Shown here: positions 27,201 to 38,671 of the stretch, one piece after another
Position numbering within the stretch: the first letter of the stretch is position 1
Layout of the letters: the number at the start of each line of letters is the position of its first letter
Origin: Styela clava
Lineage: Eukaryota > Chordata > Ascidiacea > Stolidobranchia > Styelidae
NCBI RefSeq assembly: GCF_964204865.1
Contig: NC_135256.1
Coordinates: 19,311,703-19,375,702 of the forward strand
Reading direction: 5' to 3'
Length of the DNA: 64,000 nucleotides
The notes under the pieces: generated by a model
What the model was told of the DNA's origin: nothing
Seen by the model: the letters and a program-made list of their open reading frames with translations, nothing else
The model's database searches: none
Position numbers and translations under genes: made by a program

Positions 27201-29009
27201 GGTTGTTTTTGATTAGATAATGTGTACTGATTTCACGCTGCTACATTTAACATTACTGATGTGAAAAAATGTTCTTGGTACGCTGTAATGTTGTAATTTT
27301 ATGCAATGCGCATCTGGTGTCTCAATTTATGAAAATGATTTTTTGGTTTTTGGACTCGCTACCGTGTTTGTTGTTGCCAAAGATGTTCGCATTTTTCCAT
27401 TGTATTATCGGAATTTGTTAAAGAGGCAAAAGTTTGAGACTTCACTAGAATATAGAACTAGCATTTTTACAAAAATAGTGACGTCGGTACAATATATGTG
27501 ACATTTTCGGATAGAATGGTGAGTTTTGTGCAAATTGAGTATCAAAACACCCAAAATGTACAAAAATTGTAAAAATATATTTTAATATGGACACAACAAA
27601 AGTGAATGAGCGGGTTTATGAATCAATCAATAATTTGTCCAGAAATGACGTGATTGTCAACGTTGTTTATCAGAACATCTAGTTTTTATACGTTTATACA
27701 AAGGTCTGATCGCCAAATGCCCAAGGGCTTATTTTGTCAAATAAACCATGACTGAGCATTTTAATTGAAAATTAACCCAAATAAAAATTAGCAACAAAAC
27801 GAGTAAATGAGTAAACAGTTTATGGAAGAACTTAAGACAGCAATCAATTTCAAAGTAAAATTCCAATAATCAAATTTTTCATTAATAACATAATTTTAAT
27901 TAGCGCGTAATCTAAGATTAGGGTTTTTGACAGAAAAAAAAAAATTATATTTTTCTGGTATAACAAGGAAGAGCAAAACTTAATTAAATTAATTAATTAA
28001 GACAACTTAATTAATCATATAGCGAACCACAATCTCTCGTCCGGTTGACAGTTCACGCCGGCGTCGAATATTTATTCAGTTATCGTTACGGATATATGAT
28101 CTTGAGTGAGTTTACAGTTTCTACATGAAATCTTTAACTGACGTATAAATTGTTACACGAAATTAAAAAAAATTGAAGGAATCATAATTTTCTACTTTGG
28201 AATTTAGTTAAACCTAAGCTATGTTTTTTTGTATAATTATGGTATAACATTAAAAAGCAGACTGTGTTTCGAAAAACTTACAAGTCAAATCTTACCGCGC
28301 CGGGAAGACGTTTATTTATTATTTATTGTTACATGAAAACTGTAATCCTAAGCATATCTTCATAACTTTATGTGTTCCAGGCAAACTAACTTCAAACTGT
28401 AAAATATTTATGTAATCCTGCGTACGTTCAAAGTATTTCAGAATTTAGATGAAGTTCATACCGTCAATGATGGTATCAACAAGATACACTTGGTTTTCTT
28501 TGGGTCCTCCTCTTCCATTTGGCAGACATTCAAACGACGAACCCCATCTTGTGTAGTTGAACTCAGCAAAAGGGTTGGTTGCACACAATCCTCCTTCTCT
28601 AATTGCGAACACACGATATCCCAACTTCTGTGCAACTTTTGCGCATTTCTGGACAGGATCGATACGAACTTCATGAGGACCGTCAAGCATAGGATGTTTA
28701 CCCTCCCAGCTCTCAATTGCCCACATTGAAGGATTTTCTTTCCAGCATCCCAGATCTTGGACGACAACTGTACATATATGAAATTTAGTTTTAACCAGGT
28801 TTTTGATCAGGGACTAAAGATAGAAAATTATACAGTAAAGCGATTCTAGAACAATTTTCCATATAAAGTTTTATTTCAGAATTTGCTATTTTTTCTAAAT
28901 AAATTTCGAATATGAAACAATCACATAATTCTCAAAACTCACCGTCTATTATGCTTCCGAGTGATGTAGATACGATTCCAAGAACGAGTAAACAGGTTAA
29001 AAACTTCAT
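21229..29009 (-). CDS. Secreted protein with six four-cysteine 'GCW' modules and a Trp-rich tail
   Basis: Exons on the minus strand: 28943-29009, 28462-28767, 26815-27111, 26157-26367, 25770-25870, 23935-24055, 23441-23619, 22971-23059, 22567-22768, 21949-22242, 21229-21341; 659 aa, or 670 with the candidate exon 24433-24465. Exon 1 is a signal peptide (MKFLTCLLVLGIVSTSLG). Six modules of about 100 aa follow: 23-124, 125-223, 224-327, 328-427, 428-524, 525-622. The core pattern is GCW, then KCA, then F-A-(hydrophobic)-x-x-GG-x-C, then a fourth Cys and often GRGG. Module borders are all phase 1; modules 3-5 carry an internal intron. Similar repeated modules occur in secreted proteins of cnidarians, sponges and amphioxus, but I cannot give a secure domain name. 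A lectin-like or matrix role is possible and unproven. Module 2 lacks Cys 1 and 4. The last exon gives a tail with ten Trp. Ending at exon 10 (TAG 21943-21941) is the alternative. Confidence 0.8.
21679..21912. mobile_element. hAT-type non-autonomous element (234 bp) in the last intron of the secreted gene
   Basis: Termini are CAGTTTTTCCCAACC and, read inward from the right, CAGTGGTTCCCGAACTT. The flanks ATATAAAG (21671-21678) and AGATAAAG (21913-21920) match at 7 of 8 positions, as expected for a hAT target duplication. Confidence 0.75.
24433..24465 (-). CDS. Candidate 33-bp cassette exon of the secreted gene
   Basis: A 33-bp stretch between exons 5 and 6 has a good acceptor (tgcttattttag) and donor (GTAAGTG), and is phase 1 on both sides. 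It would add 11 residues (KIEWKQSESFT, changing the next residue to Pro) to the linker before module 4 without shifting the frame. Whether it is constitutive, alternative or unused cannot be told from genomic sequence. Confidence 0.5.
25057..25403 (-). mobile_element. tRNA-derived SINE, full length
   Basis: Read on the minus strand, the element has an RNA polymerase III A-box-like TGGCTCAACGGG (25391-25380), a perfect B box GGTTCGAATCC (25322-25312), a unique body and a 3' tail of TCCTA repeats (25077-25059). It is bounded by the 10-bp direct repeat TAAACATGAA (25047-25056 and 25404-25413). It lies in an intron of the secreted gene. Long frames on both strands inside it are not genes. Confidence 0.8.
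28015..28052 (-). mobile_element. SINE fragment
   Basis: About 38 bp matching the body of the SINE at 25057-25403 (the GCGAACCAC to CTCTCGTCCGGTT region). Both ends are missing. Confidence 0.6.
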
Positions 29010-29741
29010 TGTGACGTAGTTATATTTGATACGTCACTCTAACTTTTATCAACAAAATAATCCGCAGAATATTATTATTCGATATTATTATTTAGTAACA
29101 CAAATTAAAAAAAATATATCGAATAAAATATATAGTAAACATATTAAAGCAATTGCAAATTACCTGTTTGTTTCAGTCTAAACTGTTTCACCTCGCATTG
29201 AATGTGATGTCAATAAAACTGTTGTCTCGAGAATCTGATACGTATAAATATTTTCAATAAAAGAGAATTGAATACAATTTCGACAAATAATAATTCTAGA
29301 AAAATCGAGGCCTTGTTTAAAGTGACGTGTATTGCAGTAAAATCTCGAATTACGATAAACCAAGTAGTGACAAATGATGATTTTTCGTGACAAATAGTAT
29401 GAAAGCGTATATCAAACCAATGTGATATTGGCGTTAATCAAGAACGTAATGCTTTAGTATAAAATGTGATCAAGTGAATAAATGGTGTCGTTAGCCAAAA
29501 TCGCATATAACAAATTTTATTTTTGCTTGTCAAATTTTATATACTTTCTTAACCGTTTGTTCGTAATTTATATCCTAATAACCTAATTTTCCAAATCAGA
29601 GCATATATTTGTTCACACCTTACTACCTCGTCTTTCAAAAAAAAATAAAAAATAACATCACAACAAATACATTTCAAAGCATTTCATATTATACTATACG
29701 TTGTATATTGACCTCTCACTAGTTTTCGGCAAAGCGCCATA
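29010..29741. other. Upstream flank of the secreted gene; no other gene seen
   Basis: AT-rich sequence holding the presumed promoter and 5' UTR of the secreted gene. No TATA element could be chosen with confidence. Confidence 0.4.
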
Positions 29742-30205
29742 AAGAGTTAATGCGGCAACCCTCCTCGGGTTGGAGACAAGTTGAACTAAAAATGCAAAAA
29801 CACGTTCATCTTAAATTTATAGCCACAAATCTTTTTCTGAAATAAGGCGTCAATAGAGATATAGATAACACTTTGACGTATTCTAGTTTTCTGGTATTTT
29901 TTTCATTTTCTAGTCTTATATTTGGCATTGATATGCTTCAAACAAATTTTAGACATTATACAACTAATAATTTAAGAGTTAATGCGGCAACCCTCCTCGG
30001 GTTGGAGACAAGTTGAACTAAAAATGCAAAAACACGTTCATCTTAAATTTATAGCCACAAATCTTTTTCTGAAATAAGGCGTCAATAGAGATATAGATAA
30101 CACTTTGACGTATTCTAGTTTTCTGGTATTTTTTTCATTTTCTAGTCTTATATTTGGCATTGATATGCTTCAAACAAATTTTAGACATTATACAACTAAT
30201 AATTT
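29742..30205. repeat. Perfect 232-bp tandem duplication
   Basis: 29742-29973 and 29974-30205 are identical over 232 bp by direct reading, starting AAGAGTTAATGCGGCAACC. No gene or known element is inside. Perfect identity points to a very recent event or an assembly artefact. Confidence 0.9.
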
Positions 30206-33117
30206 TCTTGTTAATATTTGCGGTTAAGTTAGTATGACAATATCTAGATCTCGGCCTGATAATTAAAAAAATATTTTTAGTTTTATTTGAGAACATTCCC
30301 ATGAATTTTTTTTAAATTGAATTGAACATTTTTATAGCTCTATAACTAGTTAAGCAAAAACATTTCTGCGAATAAGCTATTTCTGCAACTGTCATCTGCT
30401 AATGGCCAGTGAGATTAAAGATTGCTGTGTACGATTAAATCTAAGTTGAAACATAAGCCCTCCCGGCAAAAAAATTTATATTATCAAATGGTAAACAGGC
30501 TTGCGTGACACGATAAACAGCATAAAGCGAGAACATCTAAATTATCACCTAAATTTGAACAGAAAAGCACGAAAATGTGTTCAGCTTCTAATAGTAAACT
30601 GAGCTAAATCAAAGTAAAAAATTAATTTGCTTTATAAGCATTATGTGATAATGAATGATCAAAGGTTCCTTTATATATACATATTGTACTTTGTTAAATT
30701 AAGTTAAATTACATTCATACAGTTTTACATTCTTATGTACGAGTTTAATTTTTGTGCGATACATTTAATTACGAATTCTCTGCCTGGAACCTGCTTAGAA
30801 AATCGATATAATAATTTGACATGAAGAAGTGTTACACATGGGACTAAACAAGGCTAAAACGGTAATGCATCATAAAAGGCATTACATCTATAACCGTGCC
30901 ATTATATTCATAAATACCATCAAGAATTTGCTGTTTCCAGTGAATTGAAGTATGTTTTGGAGGTCATTAATAACTACAAGACAGAGTGTCACAAAATAAA
31001 TTAATAAACCCATTGATTCGATCACCCATTTTTTGAGTTTCATTCATTTTGGGGACACCCTATCCCAAGTTTTTCAATCCAAGAAACTATTACTGGATTT
31101 GGTAGTATAATGCTACATCTTGTTTATTTTAATGGTTAGTCTAACTATGTTGACATCGCTATTTGAAGTGTATGATTTTGAACCCTAGTTAGACCACTAG
31201 ACCCTCAGGCTTGCGACTTCACCAAGTGTGTAATTGTATGTTTTTATCAGATGACAAAGTAAAGTAATTCAATATTAGTAAATCACGATAATTCCTTGCC
31301 TGAAATTAGGTTTAAATTAAAATTGCAAGCTTCTCATATTAAAAATAAATCCAAGAAGTCTTTTTCTTTTTCAACTTCAAAATTAGACATAATTTTAACG
31401 TTATAGTTTCGTTATCGGATTAATCGCACATAAAAGTCCCTTCACAAAACGTGACAAAATACTTAGATTATTAAATTCCAAATGTGTTGAAACTGAAACA
31501 TGACTTGATATTTTAAATAAAATTGTAAAATTATCTAGAATTTTATGATAAAATCTATATCAATTTTTAGATTGGTGAATATGCCCAAGGAAGATTGAAG
31601 CAAACTATCTTTCCACCACAGGCAAACCTTATTTTGGTCGAATATAATTTGTGCTACGATTTTATTGTATTTTAAGTTTTTTTGTTCGTTAAACTATTTT
31701 CTGGTGCCAAAAGATCGATATCTCTGACAATACAGTTGCATTAATATTTACATATTTATTTCTCTGCTTGATATCGCGTTAGCAGTTTCTTTTCAGTTAT
31801 TAATTTCACCATTATTAATTATTTGTTGAATCGCTTTAAGGGGAATTTTATGCCGCTATTTTTATTCCAAATCTTTTGAGCTTTCGATGCTGCTGCAATT
31901 ACAGCTTGCAAATTAGCAGCCCAAACGCATGACGTTATCACTGCAATCTGCAGCGTGAAGTCGATGGAGAAATCCATTGCTGACTATTCAACTTGTCCTT
32001 ACCCACTGTTTGATACGATATTATCCAGACACAAAGATTGTTTCCGAAAAGGAACCTCTCCGATTAGTGGTAGTGTGTTTACATTTGTAGAGTCTCAAGT
32101 TGTGAACATTGTTCATCAGATGAGTCCAATCCAAACTCATTTCGAATGTCGAAAGAAACTCAAAACACAATTACCAATTTTGCTCCGCGAAGTATGTGGT
32201 ATCCCATGAAATTATTGATTTTATAATTCCTTTGGCACCTGGACCGAACCGGAAAAATTACCCAGCAATTTACTTTCAGTGTGTTTTTCATTAAATGTAC
32301 ATTCTCGATTCATTTGGCACGTAAATATCCTACAATAATTCATTAATGTTAAAGAAGTCAGTCATGAGACAATGACTTGATTTCCATTTATCGTAACGGA
32401 AGTTCTGAAGCAATAAATTGATTTATGTATGGTGCAGTCATTATGTTATAAATAAGAAAATAAACGAAAGTGCTAATAGATGAAATGTAAGAAATCTGTC
32501 TAAAATTTGCTCGATACTTAAAGGTGATTCAAATTTGATGTCAAAATGCTGCACATGCAAATGATTTAATCGTAGTAGGTTTTTATGTGTTTCATGTCTA
32601 ATATGTATGATTTTCTCCTTGTTATTTAGATGAATTCAGATTGTCGCATTTCTGCTTTAAGTTATGTTAAACGACAAGATGTCATGTTTTAGCACTCAGT
32701 TCTAGTGTTCGTCCATGAAGCGTAAATCAGCTCAATGAAATTTACGTCGTGAACTCTTATGGTCCAGAAGTTATATCGGCCAAAATCAATTGGTCATTGA
32801 AAATGCTTTGAAGCATAAATTACACGCATAAAAGCAAGAAGATTGCGCATTTAAAATTTAAAAATATTATACTTGAGCAATTGTGCACATTCTTCAGTCA
32901 AAGCACAACATTTAACCATATCATTTCGTCTGTGAATGAAATGGATGGCGAACCACTGACTCCGGGGTTTTCAATTTGATTTTAGTAATCAGATGATGCA
33001 TAGACAGTTAAAATAGTGTGCATGAGTTCTTCGAGTCTGCGGAGTGTTTCATTATGGATTCCGTTTCATCTAAAAACGCTGAAAGCCGCGGTATATGGTA
33101 TACCTAACAAAATTTCA
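30206..33117. other. Gene-poor region
   Basis: AT-rich sequence with no supported gene apart from the doubtful open stretch at 31881-32209. No clear transposon termini were found. Confidence 0.4.
31881..32209 (+). CDS. Doubtful open reading stretch, possible terminal exon
   Basis: An open frame of about 109 codons follows an acceptor-like ctttttgag and ends in TGA. The composition is protein-like and has several Cys (STCPYP, KDCFRK, HFECRKK). A 51-codon frame starting MDFSIDF runs antisense over its left part. No upstream exon, motif or family was recognised. Chance or a decayed exon is as likely as a real gene. Confidence 0.2.
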
Positions 33118-33229
33118 GGCGGTCCGGAAGTATTCTTACCAAGATGACACACAACCTTAACAACCCTAATTTGGTACACATACTATGTTCAGGCTGTGCG
33201 CCATCTTGGTACAAATACTTGTGAGAACC
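33118..33229. mobile_element. Short palindromic MITE, internally deleted (112 bp)
   Basis: Same family as 58926-59157. Both ends carry the inverted motif with ACCAAGATG, and the flanks AAATTTCA (33110-33117) and AAATTTTA (33230-33237) match at 7 of 8 positions. Only the arms remain. Confidence 0.65.
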
Positions 33230-33564
33230 AAATTTTATTGATCTAAACGACTGCAGTAATCTGAAATAGCAATGGAGTCGGTAAGTTGTGACGTTAATGT
33301 GGTTGAAAGTCCATTTACTCGTGGTGGAATTCCAAAAACTCTTCTGAAACAATCAAATAATTTTTCATTCGATCCTGATATAGCCTACGTGCGCATATAT
33401 CTAAACTACACAAGATCATAACTACAATATATGCGAAAAAGATGCAACAGGAAATTTTCGAGTTGACCAATGCATTGAAAAAGGTTAGCCACCGTTGGAA
33501 ATTAAAATAGCACGGATGTCACGGACAGCAAAATGACAATATAAACTATCCAATTCAGTGTTTC

Positions 33565-33640
33565 GTAACATAGGTTCGATCGAACCCCTGGGGTTCGGTG
33601 GAGCTGTTCCAGGGATTCGACGAAGGTCGTCTGAAATAAT
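33565..33640. mobile_element. Probable hAT terminal fragment
   Basis: CAGTGTTTCGTAAC followed by a self-complementary TTCGATCGAACCCC/GGGGTTCG stretch resembles the start of hAT-type elements. No matching right end or target duplication was found. A second hAT-like right end (GGATGCGCCACTG, about 34062-34075) lies downstream but has different flanks. Confidence 0.35.
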
Positions 33641-35065
33641 TTTACACCATGACGGCTATATGTCAGTATCCTCGATAACTCGTATCGTCACTGGCGTCGC
33701 ACGCTTGGATGTACGCACAAGTTGAAAATCGGAAGTAGGTGTATATGAATGAATATGAAATCTGGGCGTATTCGAAGTTCAATAAGTGACAGGGTTTGCT
33801 TCAAAGAATATTTTTATGGCAGAACTTTACTTAAAATTATCATAGCCCGTCCTGGACAACTTTAATATGGTTCTGAGTCGTACCAAATCTCTATTTTTTG
33901 AAACAATCCTTTTTTTTTTGCATTTGATTGTTATTTGAAGTCCAAAATGAAGATGACTTGGACTATCAACGCTTTCAATACCTTATTTTTTTCTTTCGGA
34001 ATTCCAAAGTTGCAATTTTTGCCTCGGTGGGCGATTTTAACGGGGTATCAATCAACAACCCGCTGGATGCGCCACTGGGTATAACAACTTGCAACAAAAA
34101 AGCAACTTATTCATACAGGTCTCTTTCTTGGTTGTTATAGTTCACAAAAAGTGCAATTGCAAAAAGTTTTTCGGGCAAATTTGGAACCACCAAGGTAGTT
34201 GTAGTGTACTCTTAGATAACGATAGAACGGGTCAAAACAATGTTGTGCTATACAAGAGCATCCTCGGGAGTGGGCTTGTTGACAGAAAAATAAGTAGTCT
34301 AAAACTTGTGTGGGTAGTGAGGGGAAACACAACAAATTATGATACTATTTATAACGTTAGTACATTTGTACAGAGCGAAGCAAAAAACATCTCACATTAT
34401 ATTTGTAGGGGAAAAAAATAGACAAGAAGAGCCTTCATCAAATTTTTATTACATGTTTAACAACGCATTTGATTGCCATTTTGTGTAAACTACTTTTTAA
34501 TAACAACTTCTTCAGGCTTAAATCAAATTTGAACCTGCGTGAAGGAGGCCAGGGTTACTCGCGAATGTACTAATAATCCGATAAAAAATGCATGAAGACA
34601 AATCTCTCACCCTCCGTAGTAATATATATATATAAATATGAACATTAAGTAAAATGTATAATTCTGCCTTTTGTCGTTGAGATAGATACTTTGTGATTCA
34701 GTTAATTTCATCTATCATTACCTACGTTTGTCGAACGTCTATTTTTTCAGAGTGGTTTATATTATACGAGTTATAACCATACCAATGTATATTGTGAAGA
34801 GTTTTTATTCGCCATAAATAGCGTGGGTTAAAAGTTTTGAAACACCGATTCAAACATAGCGGTATACGCTGATAGCAAAGCATCTTGCTCACAAGAGCAC
34901 TTGTCCCGATGTTAATATTGTTTATCAACAATTCTTTTCGCTTGAATCATGACAATGCTACCGTTTCATTGGTCAAATATTTAAATGCCGCAATATTTAT
35001 AACTCTGGTGTCGTATTAACATCAACAACGTTTTAAACGATTGCGTTTTTTTTCTTTCTACGAGG

Positions 35066-35074
35066 TATATAAAA
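35066..35074 (+). promoter_or_regulatory. TATA box upstream of the small basic protein gene
   Basis: TATATAAAA lies 149 bp before the proposed ATG at 35223, in an otherwise mixed-composition stretch. Transcription would start near 35095-35100. Confidence 0.45.
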
Positions 35075-35222
35075 GTCGATATTTTGAAATATTAATGAAA
35101 ACATATGCACGTTTAGCTGTATTACAAGTAGATATAATAAGGATATGAAATAGTTGTTGTTAGTGCTGGTAAGCTTCAAATCTGAATCTTAGTATAGTTA
35201 TATATCATTTTATTTGACTACA

Positions 35223-35915
35223 ATGGATGAATACAAGATGGCCAAGAAAACTGCGCGAACACAATCCAAAAAGAATGGATATATGGATAAATTCTACAGA
35301 GAATATGACAAATATAACGTAGAGGTAAAGCTCAACTATAGCTCAATTGTGGTCGTTATCATTTTCTAAATATTTGCTTAGGGCAAAATCTCAAGAAGCA
35401 GATATGAATGAAAAGTACCAAGTGATCCCTGACGTTACAAAAGCTGAAACAGAGACAAACGCTGTTCAATGTTAATGACGTATAAGTTTTGGTTTGATTG
35501 GCATATATAAACAAGTGCGAATAATTTCTCCTTCCCTGCTTTGCTCTAGAAGTTGGGAAATATCAGGTTTAATCCCATGAGACCATAGCCGTGCTTGAAT
35601 AGAAATTTTATTGCACATATATTGTCTATGTTGAATTAGCCTTTGATGAAGCGCTTGTGGTGTTATTTACATTTCAAAAATTATATTCAAATTCTACAAG
35701 TTTTGAGTAACAAAATATATCCGTTTCAATTACAGATTGTCGTTAAATTAAAGAGAGGAAAAGGAAAAACAACGACGACTTCCGTTTTGTCCTCTGAAAT
35801 AGATTCAAAGACATTTTCCAAACCGGAAAAAAACGCAGAGGTAAACTCAGACCACAAACAACAAAAACGAAAATTCAGAAAAAGACATTCACACCAAAAA
35901 CACAGTATTTCGTGA
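35223..35915 (+). CDS. Candidate small basic protein, two exons, unrecognised
   Basis: Exon 1 (35223-35324) starts at ATG in caATGGATGAA and ends GAG before a GTAAAG donor, phase 0. Exon 2 (35736-35915) follows the acceptor tttcaattacag in phase 0 and ends in TGA; 93 aa. The protein is strongly basic: Lys/Arg-rich N-terminus (MAKKTARTQSKKNGY), a KLKRGKGKTTTT stretch, and a Lys/Arg/His-rich C-terminus (KQQKRKFRKRHSHQK). No signal peptide, TM segment or known domain is visible. A TATA box lies upstream and AATAAA at 36155-36160. An alternative exon after the acceptor at about 35380 would end the protein after nine more codons. A nucleic-acid-binding or sperm-type basic protein would fit, but that is conjecture. 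Confidence 0.4.
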
Positions 35916-38671
35916 TCCACACAACAATTCATGGTGTACGCTGTGAATATTTTATCCGAAATCACAATATTAGATCAAACTTAGAATATATATATATAAT
36001 TATTTGCTTTTTCATTGTCAAATAGTGTGAAATACAACATTAATACGCGAACCAAACATGACGCAATGTATACAAAGTAGCTTCAAATTTATTACCTTCA
36101 AAAGCCTTATCGCAAAGACGATTTACAATGAAATGTACGGTAATCTTTTTGTAAAATAAATCACTATTTTCTAACACACTTTTTAACGCATGAAATAATC
36201 TCGGTTTTCACTGGCAACAACGTTTAAAACTTCTGTGTTTTGGGTGATGGAATTTTGTTACTTCTACTGATCTATCTTTTTTTGTAAATGTAGTATTCTT
36301 CTTTATTTACCCAAATATTGAAATAAAATGGAATACAATTCCTGATGTTGTGTAGATTCTTTGATTATTGTAAGCGAAGCAGACATTTTTCACTTCAGGG
36401 TTCTGTTTGGGAATGAAAGTTTTGAGCATATCTTTGGGAAGAAAAGGTAAATTTAAGAATTTATTTACATCACGCCAGTTTGTAAATGCATAGCAAGATA
36501 TCATTACTTGATATTGAATATTGCCACCGAGGAAATTTAAATCATAGTTAAGCATATTGAATATAATGACGATCATACCGTGAAGAATGCGACATTACGT
36601 AAAATTACTCTTATTATCACCATGGTACAAATTGTTATTTGCGTGCATCTACGCAGAGAATAAATCCTTTAATGCGATACTCCTATCTCTGAATATTATT
36701 GCCATCATGGCCACTAAAAATATATATATTTATGCTTATTGCCACACCAACCATTGTTGGCATAATACGCGAAAAAGGTAATCTTTTGTTCGACTAAATT
36801 TTAGTCAAACCATGCTCAGATGCGCAATGGATTCACGATCTCAGTAACCACCATCTTTAGCGGAAGATAATGTTCAATCGAGTCTATAGTCGAGTTTGCG
36901 TGTCGCTTGGGTGCGTAAATTTTACAACTCATTTCTCTCGATAGGGTCCATCAAGCCCCCGAAACTATCCCTTTTGTAAAGCCAGCAAACAATCAGATTT
37001 AGATGGGTTGGTTACGGTCGGTGTGCGCCCAACCCATCACCTCGCCTCTGTCTGTCTCGATACTTCCATTCCGAAGCTGTTGTCGTCATATTCGGTAACA
37101 CAAAATAATCTCATCATTTGTTGTTGAAAAGTTCTGCTTTAGTTGCCCATGCTGATTTGAAACTACGCAGAACTAGTTAGTATTTAGTTCGTTGTAGGAA
37201 ACTTTCGTATATACATGTTAGATAACAAGGTTGCAATTTACTCAATATTGAGTCTAGATTAGCGTTTATAGTGAAGAGATTGAGTAAAGGTATAATTAAA
37301 TATATATATACTCAAATTCAAAACGCAAGCAAGCGTCCGATGTGGTTTGCTCAATGATGGGGTTCTACTTCGGTCAATGATTTGCTTCTATACATATACA
37401 TGTTCTGTATGAAAATACAAATTAAATCTTATTTAGAGCATTAGAAGTTACTCAGCTTTTTAATTGGTATGAATAGCCGATATAGTGAAGTTAGAACAAT
37501 GTACCGATATCAGTAATTACCCAACGATAGATCAGAAAAGACGATTTTTCTTATAAAGCCCTCATATAACAATAAATTTTAAAAACAGGTTTCAAAAATC
37601 AAGCAATAATTTTATACTCGATTTAGATCTATACAAATTTAGTTATCATAAATTCGATAATCAGAAAATAGTCAGCTAAAGTGAGATTTAGAGTTTCCAA
37701 TTTCAAACGCCCAGCAAATTGCACTTCATCCTATCATTTAAAATGCACACTATATACCTAATCTCGGATTCATTCTAACCGGTAATTTTGCGACAATATC
37801 TACTTATTTATTTAAATTATACCTTTTTGGTAATTCACTAAACGTAGCTTGGCAAATTGAAGTCAAAGAAAAATCGTGCCTTTGGAGATTACTCAATCAT
37901 GCTTTAAGTTTGAGAGACAAATATTTCTTTATTTTAAATCACCATGGCAATGGCATGTTTACCAAATACTATGGAAATGAAACAGCTAGTCAGGCGATTT
38001 TTTGCTGTTTTGTTAAAGTTTACGAAATTCTTACCACACCTTAATGTTTATTAAAGTTGAGAGTCGAGCCAGCGAGTTTAAGTGCTAAATGTCAACAGAA
38101 TATAAGCGAACGAGTTTCAGCTGTAAAAGTAATTTTGTAGGAAAGTAAAATTGTTTTGAAATTCGATATCGATAATTTTGCTATGTTGTATCTTCACACC
38201 AAACATTGTTTTGTGGCTTGTGTGAGAATCCTCTGAATCCACCTACAACATGGGTTTGGCAGTTGTACTGAAGCCAAAACTGTTTGAAATGACCAACGTT
38301 TATACCAAATATGTTCGCTGAAAATACACCACAAATATTCAGAAATGTGAATGTGCATGTTTACTGATCTTAGACGTATTCGCCATATCTGTGAGATAAA
38401 AAGCAGGCCTTCAAGCAAAAACTAAACTGGAATTAAAAGATATTATAGGAACTTGGGTGTCGAGTTTGATAACTGTGGCTAAATGAAGTTAAATAATACT
38501 AACTAACTTTAATTAAGTCAAGAGTGACTGATGATATGGGGAGAGCTCGTATATGGGGGAAGTTCTTAGTGATCAAACAGTGGCAAAAGCATAGTTTTAT
38601 ATTGAAAATCGCTAAATTTAGATTTATTAGTAGTTGAATACCATTGGATAGAAATCACAAATAGACGACAG
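35916..38671. other. Intergenic region between the basic-protein and mucin-like genes
   Basis: No secure gene. A minus-strand frame at 36307-36576 and the fragment at 38181-38317 are the only protein-like stretches. 36880-37090 is GC-richer than its surroundings, without recognised features. The mucin-like gene's promoter should be at the right end. Confidence 0.4.
38181..38317 (-). CDS. Possible orphan terminal exon
   Basis: After the acceptor gtgtattttcag a 44-codon frame in phase 2 runs to TAG. It has a protein-like composition including GINVGHFKQFW and NNVWCED. A second frame is also open here. No upstream exon with matching phase was established, so it may be a pseudogene fragment or chance. 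Confidence 0.2.

Noticed and set aside
32942..32960. ATGGATGGCGAACCACTGA, resembling a hAT terminus
   Set aside because: No matching second end or target duplication nearby.
35380..35415. Short exon candidate (GKISRSRYE then stop) after exon 1 of the basic-protein gene
   Set aside because: Phase fits, but it would leave a 43-aa product. The longer join to 35736 is preferred; it is kept only as a possible alternative.
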